The notes: generated from the sequence alone by a model not told the origin. Positions 23,301 through 35,213 are shown, counted from the stretch's first letter. The stretch: DNA of 64,000 bases from Rhinopomastus cyanomelas (GCA_013400115.1 VXBP01002539.1:1-64000); one strand, 5' to 3'. Numbers and translations: made by a program.

Positions 23301-25080
23301 TAGCACAGTTATTGAACAAAAGCTGCAAATAATTAGATCCCAGTGTAACAATTACTTTTTATTAGCATTTTGTAAACATGCAGATAAGCTATTTTTGTGG
23401 GTCCATGTGTGTGTTGAAGCATCCTGCATTACTGGTATAAAACCAAAACTGATGGTGCCTGTGGATATCTATATGCTCAGCTGTACATAGAGACTGCATA
23501 CATCTATATATAAATATAGAGAAGAGTAAGGTTTCAAGACAGATACTTGAAAAACCAACATAGTTTTAAAATGTATCCAGTGTGGAGAGCTCAAATAAAC
23601 ATGACTTTTTTTCCCTCCTTTTTTTAATACTCTGCTGAGTAAGTAGGATTGAAATGGATCCTGGTGTCCTGCACTTTCTGAACAAAGGTTAATGTAAGTC
23701 TGTCAGTATTGCTTTTCCTCCTTCTATTTTTATTTTAGAGATATGTGTATTTCTACAGTCTTCTGTGACATAGTAGTGTAACACGGTAATATTGAAAGAT
23801 TGTTTTTCAACAATTTAAGAATGTCGTTGAGTGTTGTTTTTCAGCAACAGAAAATGTTTAATGTGTGTCTAATTCTTCAGACTGCCTCAAGAGCAAGGTA
23901 AAGGATATTAGGTATTTGAAAGGAGATGAGTTAGTACTGCATATCTATAGGTGTTTATTTGATTTATTAGCAAAAAGGGGAAAGTAGGATACATGATTTT
24001 CCACCTCTGGTTTTACAGCACGTTTGAAGTGTGGACATGTGTACTGCCTGTTGTTCGTTTGTTAAGTTTCTGTGGGTCGGGTTCGGGGTATATATTACAC
24101 AGTATGCTGTCATATTTGAAACAAACACTTCTTGTGGGAGTGTCCATCAGGATTGGTGTTAATCTAGAAAGATCTATAAGGTGGACAGGCTTCTAAAAAT
24201 TAAGAAGAAAATAATCCTATTTCTGTCCCGCTATAAATGGAATTTAACCACTGAAATTTCTGACTTAATCCTACTTGACCTTTTTGCTAGACTAATGTGC
24301 TTTTACACTTAAGTAAATTAACTGTCCAAACAGTCTTGCACACAACTTTCAATTTGATATTTCTGCCCACACTTGTCTGTAAGCCTGTAGAGTACTTTCT
24401 ACTAACCATAGTTAGGTTTGTCTTTCTTAAGAATTGCATCAGTCAAGTTTTACATTAGATTTTTCTGTTTTCCTGTTCTGTGATGCTTTGTAAGCCATGA
24501 GGACTGCACGTAGATAGGAGGACTGAGCACAGGCTTAACAGAGTGGTTTTGGACCTAATTATTCAGCCTTGCTCTGCAGTACACCCTACCTGACCTTAAA
24601 ATATTGTCAATTGAGAAACCATTACTTTTACACAAAACGTGTCCTCCAAACTGCTTTTGGCTTTGCAGCTCTTAAGAGCTGACTGCAGGCAAAAAAGTCT
24701 TGTAGTGGAAAGTGGATTTCATGTGCTAGAAGTGGAGATTCTTCTACATCAGCCAAATATACCTGCACCAGTGTTCAGCCAGTTTTCATAATGTCTTGGT
24801 CATTAGTCTGAAACAACAAAATATCTTACAGTGGTAGAAGAAAATACTCAGAGATAATCAGGGAACTTTGGCAAGAGGTAGGAATCCTATAGGCAGTTGC
24901 CTGAAATAACAGAAGGCGTGGTTGGCAGGTGAATGAGAGTGAGCAGTGTTACCTGCAGTTATTCTCTGTTTTGTTTTTTGTCTGTCTCCCTTGAAACTGT
25001 TTGATGTAATGTTTCAAACCTCTTGATGGGAAGTATAACATTCAATTTAATCTTTGCAGTTTCGTACATTTTGCCAAACA
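23301..25080. other. Unique non-coding stretch
   Basis: About 1.8 kb AT-rich sequence. No element or exon recognised. Confidence 0.5.
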
Positions 25081-25169
25081 TTAGGGAGTGGAAGGGATCT
25101 CAAAGACCATCAAGTCCAGTCCCCCTGTCAGAGCAGAATCATCTTGATGAAGTTGCACAGGAACATGTC
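25081..25169 (-). mobile_element. Outer CR1, 3' end, left part of a nested pair
   Basis: Minus-strand CR1 3' UTR: 'gtggaagggatctcaaagacc', 'ccccctgtcagagcagaatc', 'gttgcacaggaacatgtc'. The match to other copies stops at 25169 and resumes exactly at 25614. The ATTCTATGAT tail is eroded. Confidence 0.85.
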
Positions 25170-25613
25170 ACAGTATCACAGTAATGATCAGGTTGGAAAA
25201 GACCTTAAAGATCATCCAGTCCAACCTAAATCCAAATAAACCCAGTCATCCTAACATCTAGATCATGCCACTCAGCACCTCATCCAGCCTAACCTTGACT
25301 GACTGAACCACCTCTGTGTGCAGCCCATTCCAAAACCAGATCACTCTTTCACTGAAAAATCTTTTCCTAATGTCAAGTCTAAACCTCCCCTGGTTGAGCT
25401 TAAGACTATGACCCCTTGTCCTGTCTCCAATGGCCAGGGAGAAAAGACCAACCCCTGTCTGACTACAGCCACCTTTCAGATAGTTATAAACAGCAATAAG
25501 GTCACCCCTGAGCCTCCTCTTTTGCAGGCTACACAAACCCAGCTCCCTCAGCCTCTCCTCATAGGGCTGATCTTCCAGCCCTTTTACCATTGAAGTTGCC
25601 CTTCTTTGGACTC
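25170..25613 (-). mobile_element. CR1 inserted inside another CR1
   Basis: The insert carries its own CR1 3' end ('gatcaggttggaaaagacc', 'gatcatccagtccaacc') and an almost uninterrupted ORF2 C-terminal frame on the minus strand from 25590 down to 25258. That frame includes E-E-R-L-R-E-L-G-L, L-R-G-D-L-I-A-V-Y and the R-R-F-R/F-F-S-E-R-V region. Its subfamily differs from the outer copy. A three-base GTC flanks both sides (25167-25169 and 25614-25616). It has the same orientation as its host element. Confidence 0.85.
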
Positions 25614-25674
25614 GTCCAGGCAGGTTTTAAATGTCTCCAGAGAAGGAGACTCCACAATCTCCCTGGGCAGCCCA
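25614..25674 (-). mobile_element. Outer CR1, right part of the nested pair
   Basis: 'gtccaggcaggttttaaatg', 'tctccagagaaggagactcc' and 'tccctgggcagccca' continue the CR1 broken at 25169. The junction reads smoothly when the insert and one GTC are removed. Confidence 0.85.
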
Positions 25675-25704
25675 TGAGTGTAGTACATTTGATAAAACTT
25701 TGTT

Positions 25705-25710
25705 TTTATT
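25705..25710 (-). terminator. Candidate polyadenylation signal (AATAAA)
   Basis: TTTATT on the plus strand gives AATAAA on the minus strand, about 390 bases past the stop codon of the proposed terminal exon at 26098. It is the only AATAAA I see between the stop and the nested CR1s. A hexamer alone is weak evidence. Confidence 0.35.
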
Positions 25711-26097
25711 AAAATGTAGAAACTAGCTCTTTAGAATTGTATTTATGAATATAAATTAAAATAAACGTTTTGAAAAAGTATTTAATTCACAGTGGTTTGG
25801 ACACTAAATTCTCAGTCCTGTCAGCATTTTAGAGGTGCCAAGTGCTATCCCTTAGCATCTCTAGAAAGCCGACAGCTTTGGAAAAAAAGTAGTATTTTCT
25901 AGTTGTCTGGCTTTAGGTGAGGTGGTCATTGAACTAAATTGCTTCAATAGATTAAAATGAAGGCTTTGTGTATCAACTGGTGAAACTGCAAAGACACAGT
26001 CAGCATATAGTGATACTTAGGTGCTGGAGTAGATTTTGGTCCCAAATGCTTAGCCCTAGCCTTAACAACTCCAAAACTTCAGGTGCAGGCAGAGGTA

Positions 26098-26368
26098 TTA
26101 TAGTGTAGCTTTCATGGAGACCTGTTTTTTAAGAAATTCAAGGAACTGAGAGAAAGATTTGCTGGAGGAAGGTTTTCCAGAAAGCTGCCTGATCCTAGTT
26201 GCAGCTTCTTGTGAGGTGCTGTATTCTATGTCAGTATTATGGAATTTATCCAGTTTTTCAGTTTCTTGAATCATGAAGAATCTTCTTGAATTGAAGTGAG
26301 CAACAAGAGTCTTTAGAATCTGCGCTGCCCTTGATGAAGCATCATGCAGCTCTCCCTCATCCCTGTAC
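26098..26368 (-). CDS. Proposed terminal coding exon of an unrecognised gene
   Basis: On the minus strand this stretch follows a good acceptor (CTCTCCTCAGTTTCAG|G at 26369/26368). It stays open for about 89 codons to a TAA at 26098-26100. The protein is hydrophilic and helix-like, with stretches such as R-D-E-G-E-L-H-D-A-S-S-R-A, Q-E-T-E-K-L-D-K-F and F-S-Q-F-L-E-F-L-K-K-Q. It has no low-complexity or CR1 sequence. It begins with one base that completes the CT left over from the exon at 27152-26993, giving a Leu codon in the same frame. I do not recognise the family. It ends in a clear stop with an AATAAA downstream, so a last exon is likely. A frame open upstream of the acceptor back to an ATG at 26440-26442 could be an alternative start of a retained-intron product. 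Confidence 0.6.
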
Positions 26369-26992
26369 CTGAAACTGAGGAGAGCTTGATGTTTTTGCTG
26401 TACAAGATTTGAATGTTGTCTGCAATAGATACTACAACCCATTGCAGTTAGGTTTTAGTAATTATTTTCTGTAACTTGACCATTATCCAGTGCTAGAGCA
26501 CAGAGACAAGGTTTTCCTTTAAGGTTGAGCATCTTTAATGTTTTAATGTCTGCAAGTACATTTATTGGGAGGTAGGTAACTAAATGAAGTAAAAAAAATA
26601 AATGCTAGATTACTTGATGCTTTTTGTTTTAATATCTAAATAAGGATACACATTAATAATAGCATTAATAGTTACATGCTCTTTCTTATTGTATGTTGCA
26701 ACCTGTTTTAGAGGAAGTATAAATCTTGCTTCAAAGTGTACTCAGTTTTGGATTTGGCTGAAATGTCTGCTTGGGGATTCCCATGAGAGACAGGCTAGCT
26801 CTGTTCTTCCTTACATTTCAGAGTATCATCTCACTGGGAGCTCTGGTTTGCCTCTCATCCTGCCTTTCTGTCATGGTATGTATTAAAAGGAAGGGCACTG
26901 ATTTCTCATGTACTATGAAGGCTACTTCAGGTACAGAGGATGAAAACATCAGACTTCTTTTCTCTAAAACCACAGAGCAGACATAACCTTAC
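26369..26992 (-). other. Proposed intron between the last two exons
   Basis: 624 bases bounded on the minus strand by CT|GTAAGG and TTTCAG|G. It holds no recognised repeat. Confidence 0.5.
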
Positions 26993-27152
26993 AGCCACTT
27001 CTCGTACAGGAGGGGAAGCGATTCAAGAATTTTTCTCTCCTCCTTTTCTATTTCTTGATAGAAAGAAAAGCCAGCCAGAATCTGAGAGTCTGCTATAGTA
27101 TCTGTGCACATGTACTCCTGTCCGCTAGCACTTCTTCCAGTGTATTGCATAC
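26993..27152 (-). CDS. Proposed penultimate coding exon of the same gene
   Basis: The minus strand reads a pyrimidine-rich acceptor (TATTTATTTTCTTCAG|GT at 27153/27152), 160 open bases, then a consensus donor CT|GTAAGG (26993/26992). Without splicing the frame would end in TAA at that donor. The 52 complete codons include M-Q-Y-T-G-R-S-A-S-G-Q-E-Y and E-I-E-K-E-E-R-K-I-L-E-S-L-P, charged and coding-like, with no repeat similarity. It enters after one base of a codon and leaves after two. Both phases match its neighbours: the exon ending at 35214 supplies A to give AGT (Ser), and the exon starting at 26368 supplies G to give CTG (Leu). An alternative is that TTCAG|GTATGC is itself a donor for a longer upstream frame. 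I prefer the acceptor because of the tract before it. Confidence 0.6.
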
Positions 27153-29857
27153 CTGAAGAAAATAAATACTTAATTGAGTCAAACCTCCCATGATATGGAA
27201 GTAGAAACTTGAGACAATTATTCTGTTTGACTGCATGCACTGATTATTAAACCAAACTTTACACATTTTCTGGAAATAACATTATTATTAGACCAGTAGA
27301 AACTGAAAAACCTGCTTTTCCCACCGCTCTGATGGATTCAGTTAATGTTTTTCCCTGAAAAGCTTCACCCACACACTGCTGTGTACATAAATGTAGTCAA
27401 ATGCTACATGATTTCATTTGCAGTGTCACAGGATTTGGTGCATGAATATGGAAACACAAATACAGAGACAGACTGATCACACCGTAAGCATATTGGGATG
27501 TGTGCCACGTGTTCTATGACAGCTGCTGCCACCAGGGCTTCAGTGCTTGGAGTTCCTGAAACCGCCTGGTAGGTTGGGTTTAAAACCTTCTGAAAAATAC
27601 ATCAAAAAGTTGCTGTGGCACTGCAGGGGATACTTATGCACAGACTAAAAGAACTAGTACAGTGCTCTGTTCAACAATTCTTCACCCACAAACATTTCTG
27701 AATTCTAAAAGTATTTTGACACTTCCGTGTTAAAACACTACGTAGTACTAATGCTTAGCATTGTGCCCCAAGTCTTTTAAAGTAAAATCAAACACTATCA
27801 GATTTCTTTTCTTTTTTGTTCTGCATCTTTAAAAATATCTTGTAAAAAGTTTTTGATAAAGGTACTCGTTCGTTTCATGAAAGGCAATGTGGGTGCCTCT
27901 GAAAAGTGGTAATCTGCATTCTTTTTATAGGGTTCTGATTATATTGTAGGGAAAAGGAAAATGCAGATACATATAAGAAAAGCAAGAAGAAGGGAGATTT
28001 TCCCACTTCCATATGGTAAAGAGAGCTGAAGATTGCAAGGGACCAAATTACATGGCTGTGGTTTCTATTATTGACTGCAGGTAGACTGTAAATCCAGTTT
28101 GTGATTGGCATGAGGAAGACCTGTGAAATTTGCCTGTGGCATATTCAAGTGGCCCAGATACATACAACTCATACAACTCATAAAAAGAACATCCGTTGTT
28201 CCGTTGCTTCATTGATAGCCGGCAGAAAGTGTCCATGACACTGAAGTTTTACATAATTTTTTATTTCTACTTTTACACTCCTAATTTTGTGGCAGTACTT
28301 TTGGTTCAAAATGGAAACCACAAATATTAATTTAAAAAAGTTCTAATTCTGGCTCCTTTGGAATTTATTTTGCAAATGTAAGTAGAGTGATAATTATATA
28401 ACAAAGGCAATTATTTTCTGTATTATGAAATTGTATCTATATTCCAAGCTGTCGTTTATGTCAATGTTTCTGTCCTTTCTTAAAGCAAAGCAGTACAATG
28501 TCCTTACTCATCCAAGAACCATGACAATCTCCTTGATGCATGAAATGACTGGTGTAAACAATAGGAACACTGTGTGATAGGGACATTGAGCAGACAGGAA
28601 AATAGAGAAGACCTGAAATCACCAATGAAACTGTACTAGCCTCATTGCTGCAAAAATTAATAAACATGACAAATACTACATTTTTACATAATTTTTAGAA
28701 TTTTTTTGAAGGTGATTACATTTTTCACTAGATGCTTCTGGTTTTTTATACAAGGGAATTTTACTGGGTATTTTAGGCAGAGAGCATAAAGTCTCAGAAT
28801 CAAGTAGTAAAGGGTTCTCAAGTCCCTAAGTGGTTCTCAGCATGTTTTCAAAAGGGATGTTGAAAGGAAAATTTTGTAAAAAGAAGCAGCCCAGACTTCA
28901 TGAAAAGTTACATTTTCCAATTCCTATTTATTGTTTACTGTAAATACTATACCTTGTTTTCTGTGGGTTATCTATCTTCAGATTCTAAGCGTAGGATCTT
29001 CTTTTAAATTTTTCGTAGTGTCAGTGTTCAGTTAACCTTCCCAACTGCTGAGTACAGCATCTGAACAGCGCTGCTGTTACGGAGCCTGCTGTCTAGATCT
29101 CGTTTCGGTTTTGCTTTTCCATTTTTTTTCAGCACAGCACTTAGAAAAGTTGGAACCAGAAACAGTGTGTTTGTAGAAGAGTTTCTTTTATGTTCCAGGT
29201 CAAAGTGATTCCACTGTATTACACAGAGTTTACAGAAGTCTCCTTTACTAATGCTGTTATCTTTGTCAACTGATCTGATGAGTTCATCAGACAGGATGTT
29301 TTGATAACAACTTCTTTCTAAAGAAGCTCATTGATGTAGAGCATTTGTCATGTTTCCCTTCTTTATGTACAGCTTCTCTGTATGTGAGACTGAATTTGAA
29401 GTCCTAAATCAGTTGGAATCGTGGCCATTGTTAAACAGCAGGGACCCTAAGGCATTTTCTAATTAAGTAGCCAATATCATCTGATTGTCTTGTTATTTGG
29501 AGCAACCATCCACTTGCATGGAGTTTCATTTAACATTATGCCAAATGCAGTTGAATGATGGTCTGGAATTTGTGAGTGAATTTTCAATTCATTGTTTGTC
29601 TCAGACCAAGTTTTTCTGTGTGGAATCTACTGTAGACAGAAATAAAATTATAATCTGATGTCCATTCAGCTAATGACTGTTAATAGACATACAAATGTGA
29701 GGACTAAAGGGCAATAATTAGTGCCCCTGGCAGCTGTCTTATGGAAATATCATCAGCTGTAAAAAACACTTGCATGGTCTTAGAATTGGGACAGCAGCCT
29801 TTTAATAGCTTCTGGTAGTTTTCCTTCTCTTCCTGCTAAGAAAATTCAGCAGAATTA
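27153..29857. other. Unique stretch, proposed intron
   Basis: Falls between proposed minus-strand exons. No transposon recognised. A perfect direct repeat 'catacaactcatacaactcat' lies at about 28161-28181. Short minus-strand frames at 27.8-28.2 kb have acceptor-like AGs but no usable donors. Confidence 0.45.
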
Positions 29858-30485
29858 ATACAGAAGAGAACTTCACCGAATCACAGAACTTAGGGATTGG
29901 AAAAGACCTCAAAAGATCATCTAGTCCAATCCCTCTGCCAGAGCAGGATCACCTAGACCAGGTTGCACAGGAACATATCCAGGCGGATCTGAAATGTCTC
30001 CAGAGACATATTTATAGGCATTAACGAGGTCACCCCTCAGTATTAGTTTCTCCAATCTAAAGAGACCCATCTCCCTCAGCCTTTCCTCATCAGGGAGGTG
30101 TTCCACTCCTGTCTTCATCTTTGTGGCTCTGTGCTGGACTCTCTCAAGCAGCTATGTGTCCTTCTTGAACTGGGGGACCCAGAACTGGACGCAATATAAT
30201 CTCCAGATATGATCTCACCAGTGCAGAGTAGAGGGGGAGGAAAAACCTCTAATTCTACTAACCACATCCGTTCTAATCTTTCTGAAGATGCTGTTGGCCT
30301 TCTTAGTGACAAGGGCGCATTGCTGGTGCATGGTCATCCTGCTCTCCACCAGGACCCCCAGGTCCCTTTCTCCTACACTGCTCTCCAGAAGCACAGTCCC
30401 CAACCCATACTGGTACCTGGGGTTTTTCTTAGCCAGCTGCAAATCTCTACACTTACCCTTGTTATATTTCATTAAATTTCTCTCT
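29858..30485. repeat. First copy of a 628-base duplicated block
   Basis: Every base from 29858 to 30485 recurs 629 positions later (30487-31114), with only two differences seen by eye (C/G at 30152 vs 30781 and C/G at 30344 vs 30973). The two copies are separated by a single N. Confidence 0.95.
29876..30485 (-). mobile_element. CR1 LINE, 3' part, first copy, ends at the gap
   Basis: Minus-strand CR1 with 3' tail ('cgaatcacagaacttaggga', 'gatcatctagtccaatccctc') and the ORF2 C-terminus. It extends to 'gttatatttcattaaatttc' and is cut off at the N. A segment of about 200 bases near 29995-30005 is missing relative to other copies ('ccagagacatatttatagg'), and the same loss is seen in the second copy. 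Confidence 0.9.
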
Positions 30486-30486
30486 N
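30486..30486. other. Single-N contig join
   Basis: One N lies exactly between the end of the first duplicate block and the start of the second. Confidence 0.95.
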
Positions 30487-31114
30487 ATACAGAAGAGAAC
30501 TTCACCGAATCACAGAACTTAGGGATTGGAAAAGACCTCAAAAGATCATCTAGTCCAATCCCTCTGCCAGAGCAGGATCACCTAGACCAGGTTGCACAGG
30601 AACATATCCAGGCGGATCTGAAATGTCTCCAGAGACATATTTATAGGCATTAACGAGGTCACCCCTCAGTATTAGTTTCTCCAATCTAAAGAGACCCATC
30701 TCCCTCAGCCTTTCCTCATCAGGGAGGTGTTCCACTCCTGTCTTCATCTTTGTGGCTCTGTGCTGGACTCTCTCAAGCAGGTATGTGTCCTTCTTGAACT
30801 GGGGGACCCAGAACTGGACGCAATATAATCTCCAGATATGATCTCACCAGTGCAGAGTAGAGGGGGAGGAAAAACCTCTAATTCTACTAACCACATCCGT
30901 TCTAATCTTTCTGAAGATGCTGTTGGCCTTCTTAGTGACAAGGGCGCATTGCTGGTGCATGGTCATCCTGCTGTCCACCAGGACCCCCAGGTCCCTTTCT
31001 CCTACACTGCTCTCCAGAAGCACAGTCCCCAACCCATACTGGTACCTGGGGTTTTTCTTAGCCAGCTGCAAATCTCTACACTTACCCTTGTTATATTTCA
31101 TTAAATTTCTCTCT
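30487..31114. repeat. Second copy of the 628-base duplicated block
   Basis: See 29858-30485. This copy continues into the rest of the CR1, so it is the one joined to genuine downstream sequence. Confidence 0.95.
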
Positions 31115-31650
31115 GCCCAGTTCTCCAGCCTGTCCAGGTCTTGCTGAATGGCAGCACAGTCTGCAGGGGTGTCAGCGACACCACCCAGCTTTGTGTCATC
31201 AGCAAACTTGCTGACAGTGCATGCCAATCCCTCATCCAAGTCATCAATGAATAGATTGAACAGGAATGGTCCCAGTACTGACCCCTGGGGACTCCGCTAG
31301 ATACAGGCCTCCAACCAGACTCTGTCCCATTGAGCTCTACTCTCTGGCTTGTATCCTGCAGCCAGTTCACAATCCACCTCACTACCCCATCATCCAGCCC
31401 ACACTGCCTCAGTTTGGCAGCAAGAGTGCTGTAGGAGACTGTGTCAAATGCCTTACTGAAGTCAAAATAAACAACATCCACTGCCTTGCCATTGTCTATC
31501 CATCTGGTTATGCCCTCAGCAAAGGCTATGAGGTTGGTCTTCACCAAATGGAAGCCATGTCCCTAATGACTGTCCCTCTTGTCCTTGATATGCCTAGAAA
31601 CAACGTCTAGGGTAAATTGTTCCATCACCTTTCCTGGGATGAAGGTGAAA
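30505..31650 (-). mobile_element. CR1 LINE, RT to 3' end, second copy
   Basis: The minus-strand element runs from its 3' tail at 30505 through the ORF2 C-terminus, an intact S-K-F-A-D-D-T-K-L-G-G active-site stretch at about 31177-31209, and the RT motif F-D-F-S-K-A-F-D-T-V at about 31440-31475. It reaches the 'acctttcctgggatgaaggt' region at about 31650. Two frames (31239-30844 and 31547-31101) overlap through a frameshift near 31240, so ORF2 is broken. It carries the same internal deletion as the first copy. It lies in the proposed intron in the same orientation as the gene. Confidence 0.93.
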
Positions 31651-31673
31651 CAACTTGTGAGTTTAATATCATT

Positions 31674-31714
31674 TTAGAGGTCTTTTCCAGCCTCAAAGAT
31701 TGTGTGATTCTAAA
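31674..31714 (+). mobile_element. Possible CR1 3' tip, opposite orientation
   Basis: 'agaggtcttttccagcctca' followed by 'aagattgtgtgattct' resembles the last 40 bases of a plus-strand CR1 of the GTTGGA subfamily. The match is short. Confidence 0.5.
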
Positions 31715-31929
31715 GATGAAAGTAAAAACCAGAAATTTACTACTCCACATTACATCCTTTCTATTGCAGTACATGAAAAATATCAGATATCAATATTTGT
31801 ACGTGTAAACCAAGCTGTCGTCAGGTAGGAATTATAAGTGTAACCTGCTATTAGCAAGACATTTCACACAAGTTTCTGTGGTACGATTTTTGCCTTTTTG
31901 CTGGAATCTGGAAAAGTTTAGTACACACT

Positions 31930-32310
31930 GAGGGAGTTGGGGTTGTTCTCTGTGGGAGACCTTATTGCAGCTTTCCAGTCCCTGAAGAGTGCTACAGAAA
32001 AGGTAAAGCATCTTTATATGAGCGACTCCCGTGACTGAGGCAATTCTCCCTCGTACTAACTAAAAGAAGGTAAATTTAGATTGGATCTTAGGAAGGAATT
32101 TCTGACTATAATGGTGGTGAGATTCTGGAACAGGTGTCCCAGAGAAGTTATAAATACTCCCTCCCTGGAAGGGATAAATATCAGGTTTAACAGGGCTCTG
32201 AGCAACCTAGGTCTAGTTAGAGATGTCCATACCCATGGCAGGGTGGTTGGAACCAGATAGTCTTTACGATCCCTTCCAACCCAAACCATTCTATGATTCT
32301 ATTATTCTGA
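31930..32310 (+). mobile_element. CR1 LINE 3' end, older subfamily
   Basis: Decayed ORF2 C-terminus ('gagattctggaacaggtgtcccagagaagtt', 'ttaacagggctctgagcaacc') is followed by a 3' UTR with 'agggtggttggaacc' and 'cccttccaacccaaaccattctatgattct'. The tail differs from the GATTGGACTAGATGATC group. Confidence 0.88.
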
Positions 32311-35213
32311 TGTTTGTGTTAGTTTTACATACTCCCTGTTGATTCACATGAGGCACTGCTGGATATTATCAGTCTCACCTGACTGTCTTAACGGCTGACA
32401 GTGGAGCATCATGCCTAGAACGTAAAATAAATTGCTGCAGCACGTGAGTTCAGGAGCTGACTTTGTAGTCTAGCTCAAGTTTACCTTTTGATCATCGTCT
32501 TGTGTGCACTGTCACACCAGTCCTCCTGCCTCCTACAGAGGGATTGAAGTCAGCATTGTTTCCTCTTAGAAAGGTAAGAGCTGTTCTAAACAACTCTTCA
32601 CAGAGACCAGGTGAGACATGGTCGTTAGTAGTTGTTCCCACTGTGTTGGTTTCAGTTTTGTATCAGAACAGCTGTACAATTTTTCAGATCTGTGTTGTGA
32701 TATTGAGGCTGTGCTTGGATCAAAATGCAGATTTCTGGATTAAAATGAGAAAATTGTGTCCAAAGATGGTGATTTGAGGCAGTCGGTACAACGGCCTTAC
32801 CAGAAACAGCATTATTATTAATAATTATTCTACTGAATTATCTGCGTGCATTATCTTCTATGACTTAGATGAAACAGTCACGTATATTTGGTTTGTAGGA
32901 ATGCTTTAATTATTTTAAGATGCTGCAAGTAAGTAATGGCTTTTAAAATTATAAGCTAATTATACTAGAAATTCAAAGACTTGTACAGAATTGATAAACA
33001 ATTAGTGTTATTTCTACATAGACAACACAAAAAGTATTAACTCAAATATTTCAGTGCATGGTTTTAAATTAAAATTAAATTAAATCTGTTCTTAAGGCTA
33101 TGAAATTAAATACATTACTCTAAAGATGGTTTTCTGTGAATAGGAATTGTAGATTTAATCACTCTTTCAAAAGAAGCAAGAATGCATTCTCGCATAAATA
33201 GGCTGTATTATTGTTCCATCCTATTTCAACCCACTTCACTAGAAAGAAAGTGCATGATCAGAGTTTCATAAAAAGGTAAAGCTTAAATTTTCTTCCCTCC
33301 CTCTCTTTTTAATGTGCTTTGGGATTGAATCCATTAGGAGCCAAGCAAAGCACATCTGTGTTGTTGTCCCCACTGACTGTCTGTGCTCAGTGCATTCAAA
33401 TATTGCAGCCAGAAGGCGTTTTACAAAACCATCTTTCAAGATGTGCTCTTGCAATGGGTTTGTGTGCGCGTTATGCAGTGCTGTCTTTTGTCAGTGAGGG
33501 GTTCTGTAAATAAAGCATCACGGTCCAGTGCTGCAGTAGCTAACAGAAATACAGGAAACCAGAACCAAATAATCTGCTTCTCTTTAGGCAACTTCCTTGT
33601 TTACACTTGTGACCCGTGTATAGGAAAAAAGTGTAAAAGATGGGGTTTTGTTGTCATTATTTCTTCAAAAACTTTGAACAACTAACATGGCTGTGGAGGA
33701 GAAAATGCAGTAGTTGGTTATAAATCAAACAGAATCAATACTGCTTTAACTACTATTTTGCATCCACGTATGCGGATGGAAAGAGTACAGCTGCCTGGAA
33801 TTCATGGTGCTGTTTGTTCCCAAACTCAGAAGAATTGTTAATCCTAGAGTCCCACTGCGATGTTAGTAAAAACGAGCTCTGTGATTCAGATTCTCTAAGT
33901 TAAGAAAACAAAATGGGTGCCTGAATATTTTGGGGGGTGTCTGGAGAACTATAGGTGAAAGTTTAGAGTTTAAATAGTCTACTAGACAATCTTGTGAAGT
34001 CAGAAACAGTGCTTGCAGTTTATGAAGTCAGCATCAAGGTAATAGAGTGCCATGCAAAGAATCGGTGCCGTGCAGCAAGCACACAGCGTAAAATAATGCC
34101 CAGCTTTCACAGCGCCAAAATGCTTTAAAAGAAAAAAATCAACAGGTGCAGCCCTGCACTTTGGCTTTTCAGAGAAAATGCTTGCTTAAAGGTACTTACC
34201 TCTTCAATAACTAGTTTGTTGATGAGACGAGCTTCTTTTGTACACGGTGTGTTCATTAGAGACCTTACAAAGGTGGACTGCTTCTGCTGCATTCACGTGT
34301 ATGAATGTGGTGTTACGGGAATATCCCCGGCTTTTCAGTACCGCTGCTCTATCTTTATACTCGGGAAATGTGCTTTTGCTGAAACGAACAATAACGTCTA
34401 CTGGAGGCTGCCTTACAACTGGGCATTGAACTTCAGTTTTTCAGACCTTTGTTGGTGGGACACTGTTTTCTGGATTGCTGTTCTGTTACCACGATGAACT
34501 AATTGACCTAGTAGGACTCCCTGTGGAATAGCAGCTTCTGCTTAGATCATCAGGAGTACAATTGTTGTTTCATTTCCTCTCCTAGTCTCTTCAGGGAAAT
34601 TGAATTGTGAAAAGACAACCTACTGGGAGCATTCAGCCCTCATGACTGAATAAGTAACTTTATTTTTTTGGTACTGTCTTAATTAACAACAAAAAAGAGA
34701 CTTTGTTACAAGGGAGTCTGCTGCAATTCTGATACAGATGACTGACCCCAGTTACAGGAGCACTTGATCCACATGGCCTCCAGGAGCTTGGGGGCCCCTG
34801 TGCAGGTGCAAAGTTAACACAAAGCTTCAACAACCTCCAAGTGCTTTACTTAGGACAACTTGCAAAGTATTACTAGACCATCACCAAGGCTGACGTCTAC
34901 AGGTATTAACTGTTTGGCAAAAGCATTCCTGGATGAGAGGTTAGCTAGTTTAGACTTTTAATTGGTAGCACTAATTGACAGTAATTGCTCAGTGCAGTTT
35001 GTACTTCTCCATGAAGATATACGGCCCTTAGAGTTTTCTTTCTTCAACATCATAAGGCAATGATGTGATCTTATGCTAAAAAAGGCTGCTTGATTTTTAT
35101 TCACAGGAAAAACACACTTGCACACCTCTTACATTTCCTGGCCCTGAGCTGTATTCTTTTAAACATGATGACAATAAATGTTTAATTTTCTATCGTTGTG
35201 CTATTAAGCTTAC
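32311..35213. other. Unique stretch, proposed intron
   Basis: No transposon recognised. The part at 33310-33480 stays open on the minus strand for about 62 codons and also in overlapping plus-strand frames. A minus-strand acceptor (TTTATTTACAG) lies next to it but leads into a stop, so I do not call an exon. Confidence 0.45.

Noticed and set aside
27810..27943. Minus-strand segment after ACCACTTTTCAG as an exon
   Set aside because: One frame is open for about 32 codons but reaches a TGA before any usable donor, and exons of the same gene must follow downstream.
30209..30475. Plus-strand ORFs at 30.2-31.1 kb as duplicated genes
   Set aside because: They are antisense to CR1 ORF2, and they are doubled only because the block itself is doubled across the N.
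33266..33454. Minus-strand 62-codon frame as an exon of the 26-37 kb gene
   Set aside because: The nearby acceptor (TTTATTTACAG) leads into an in-frame stop, and overlapping plus-strand frames are equally open.
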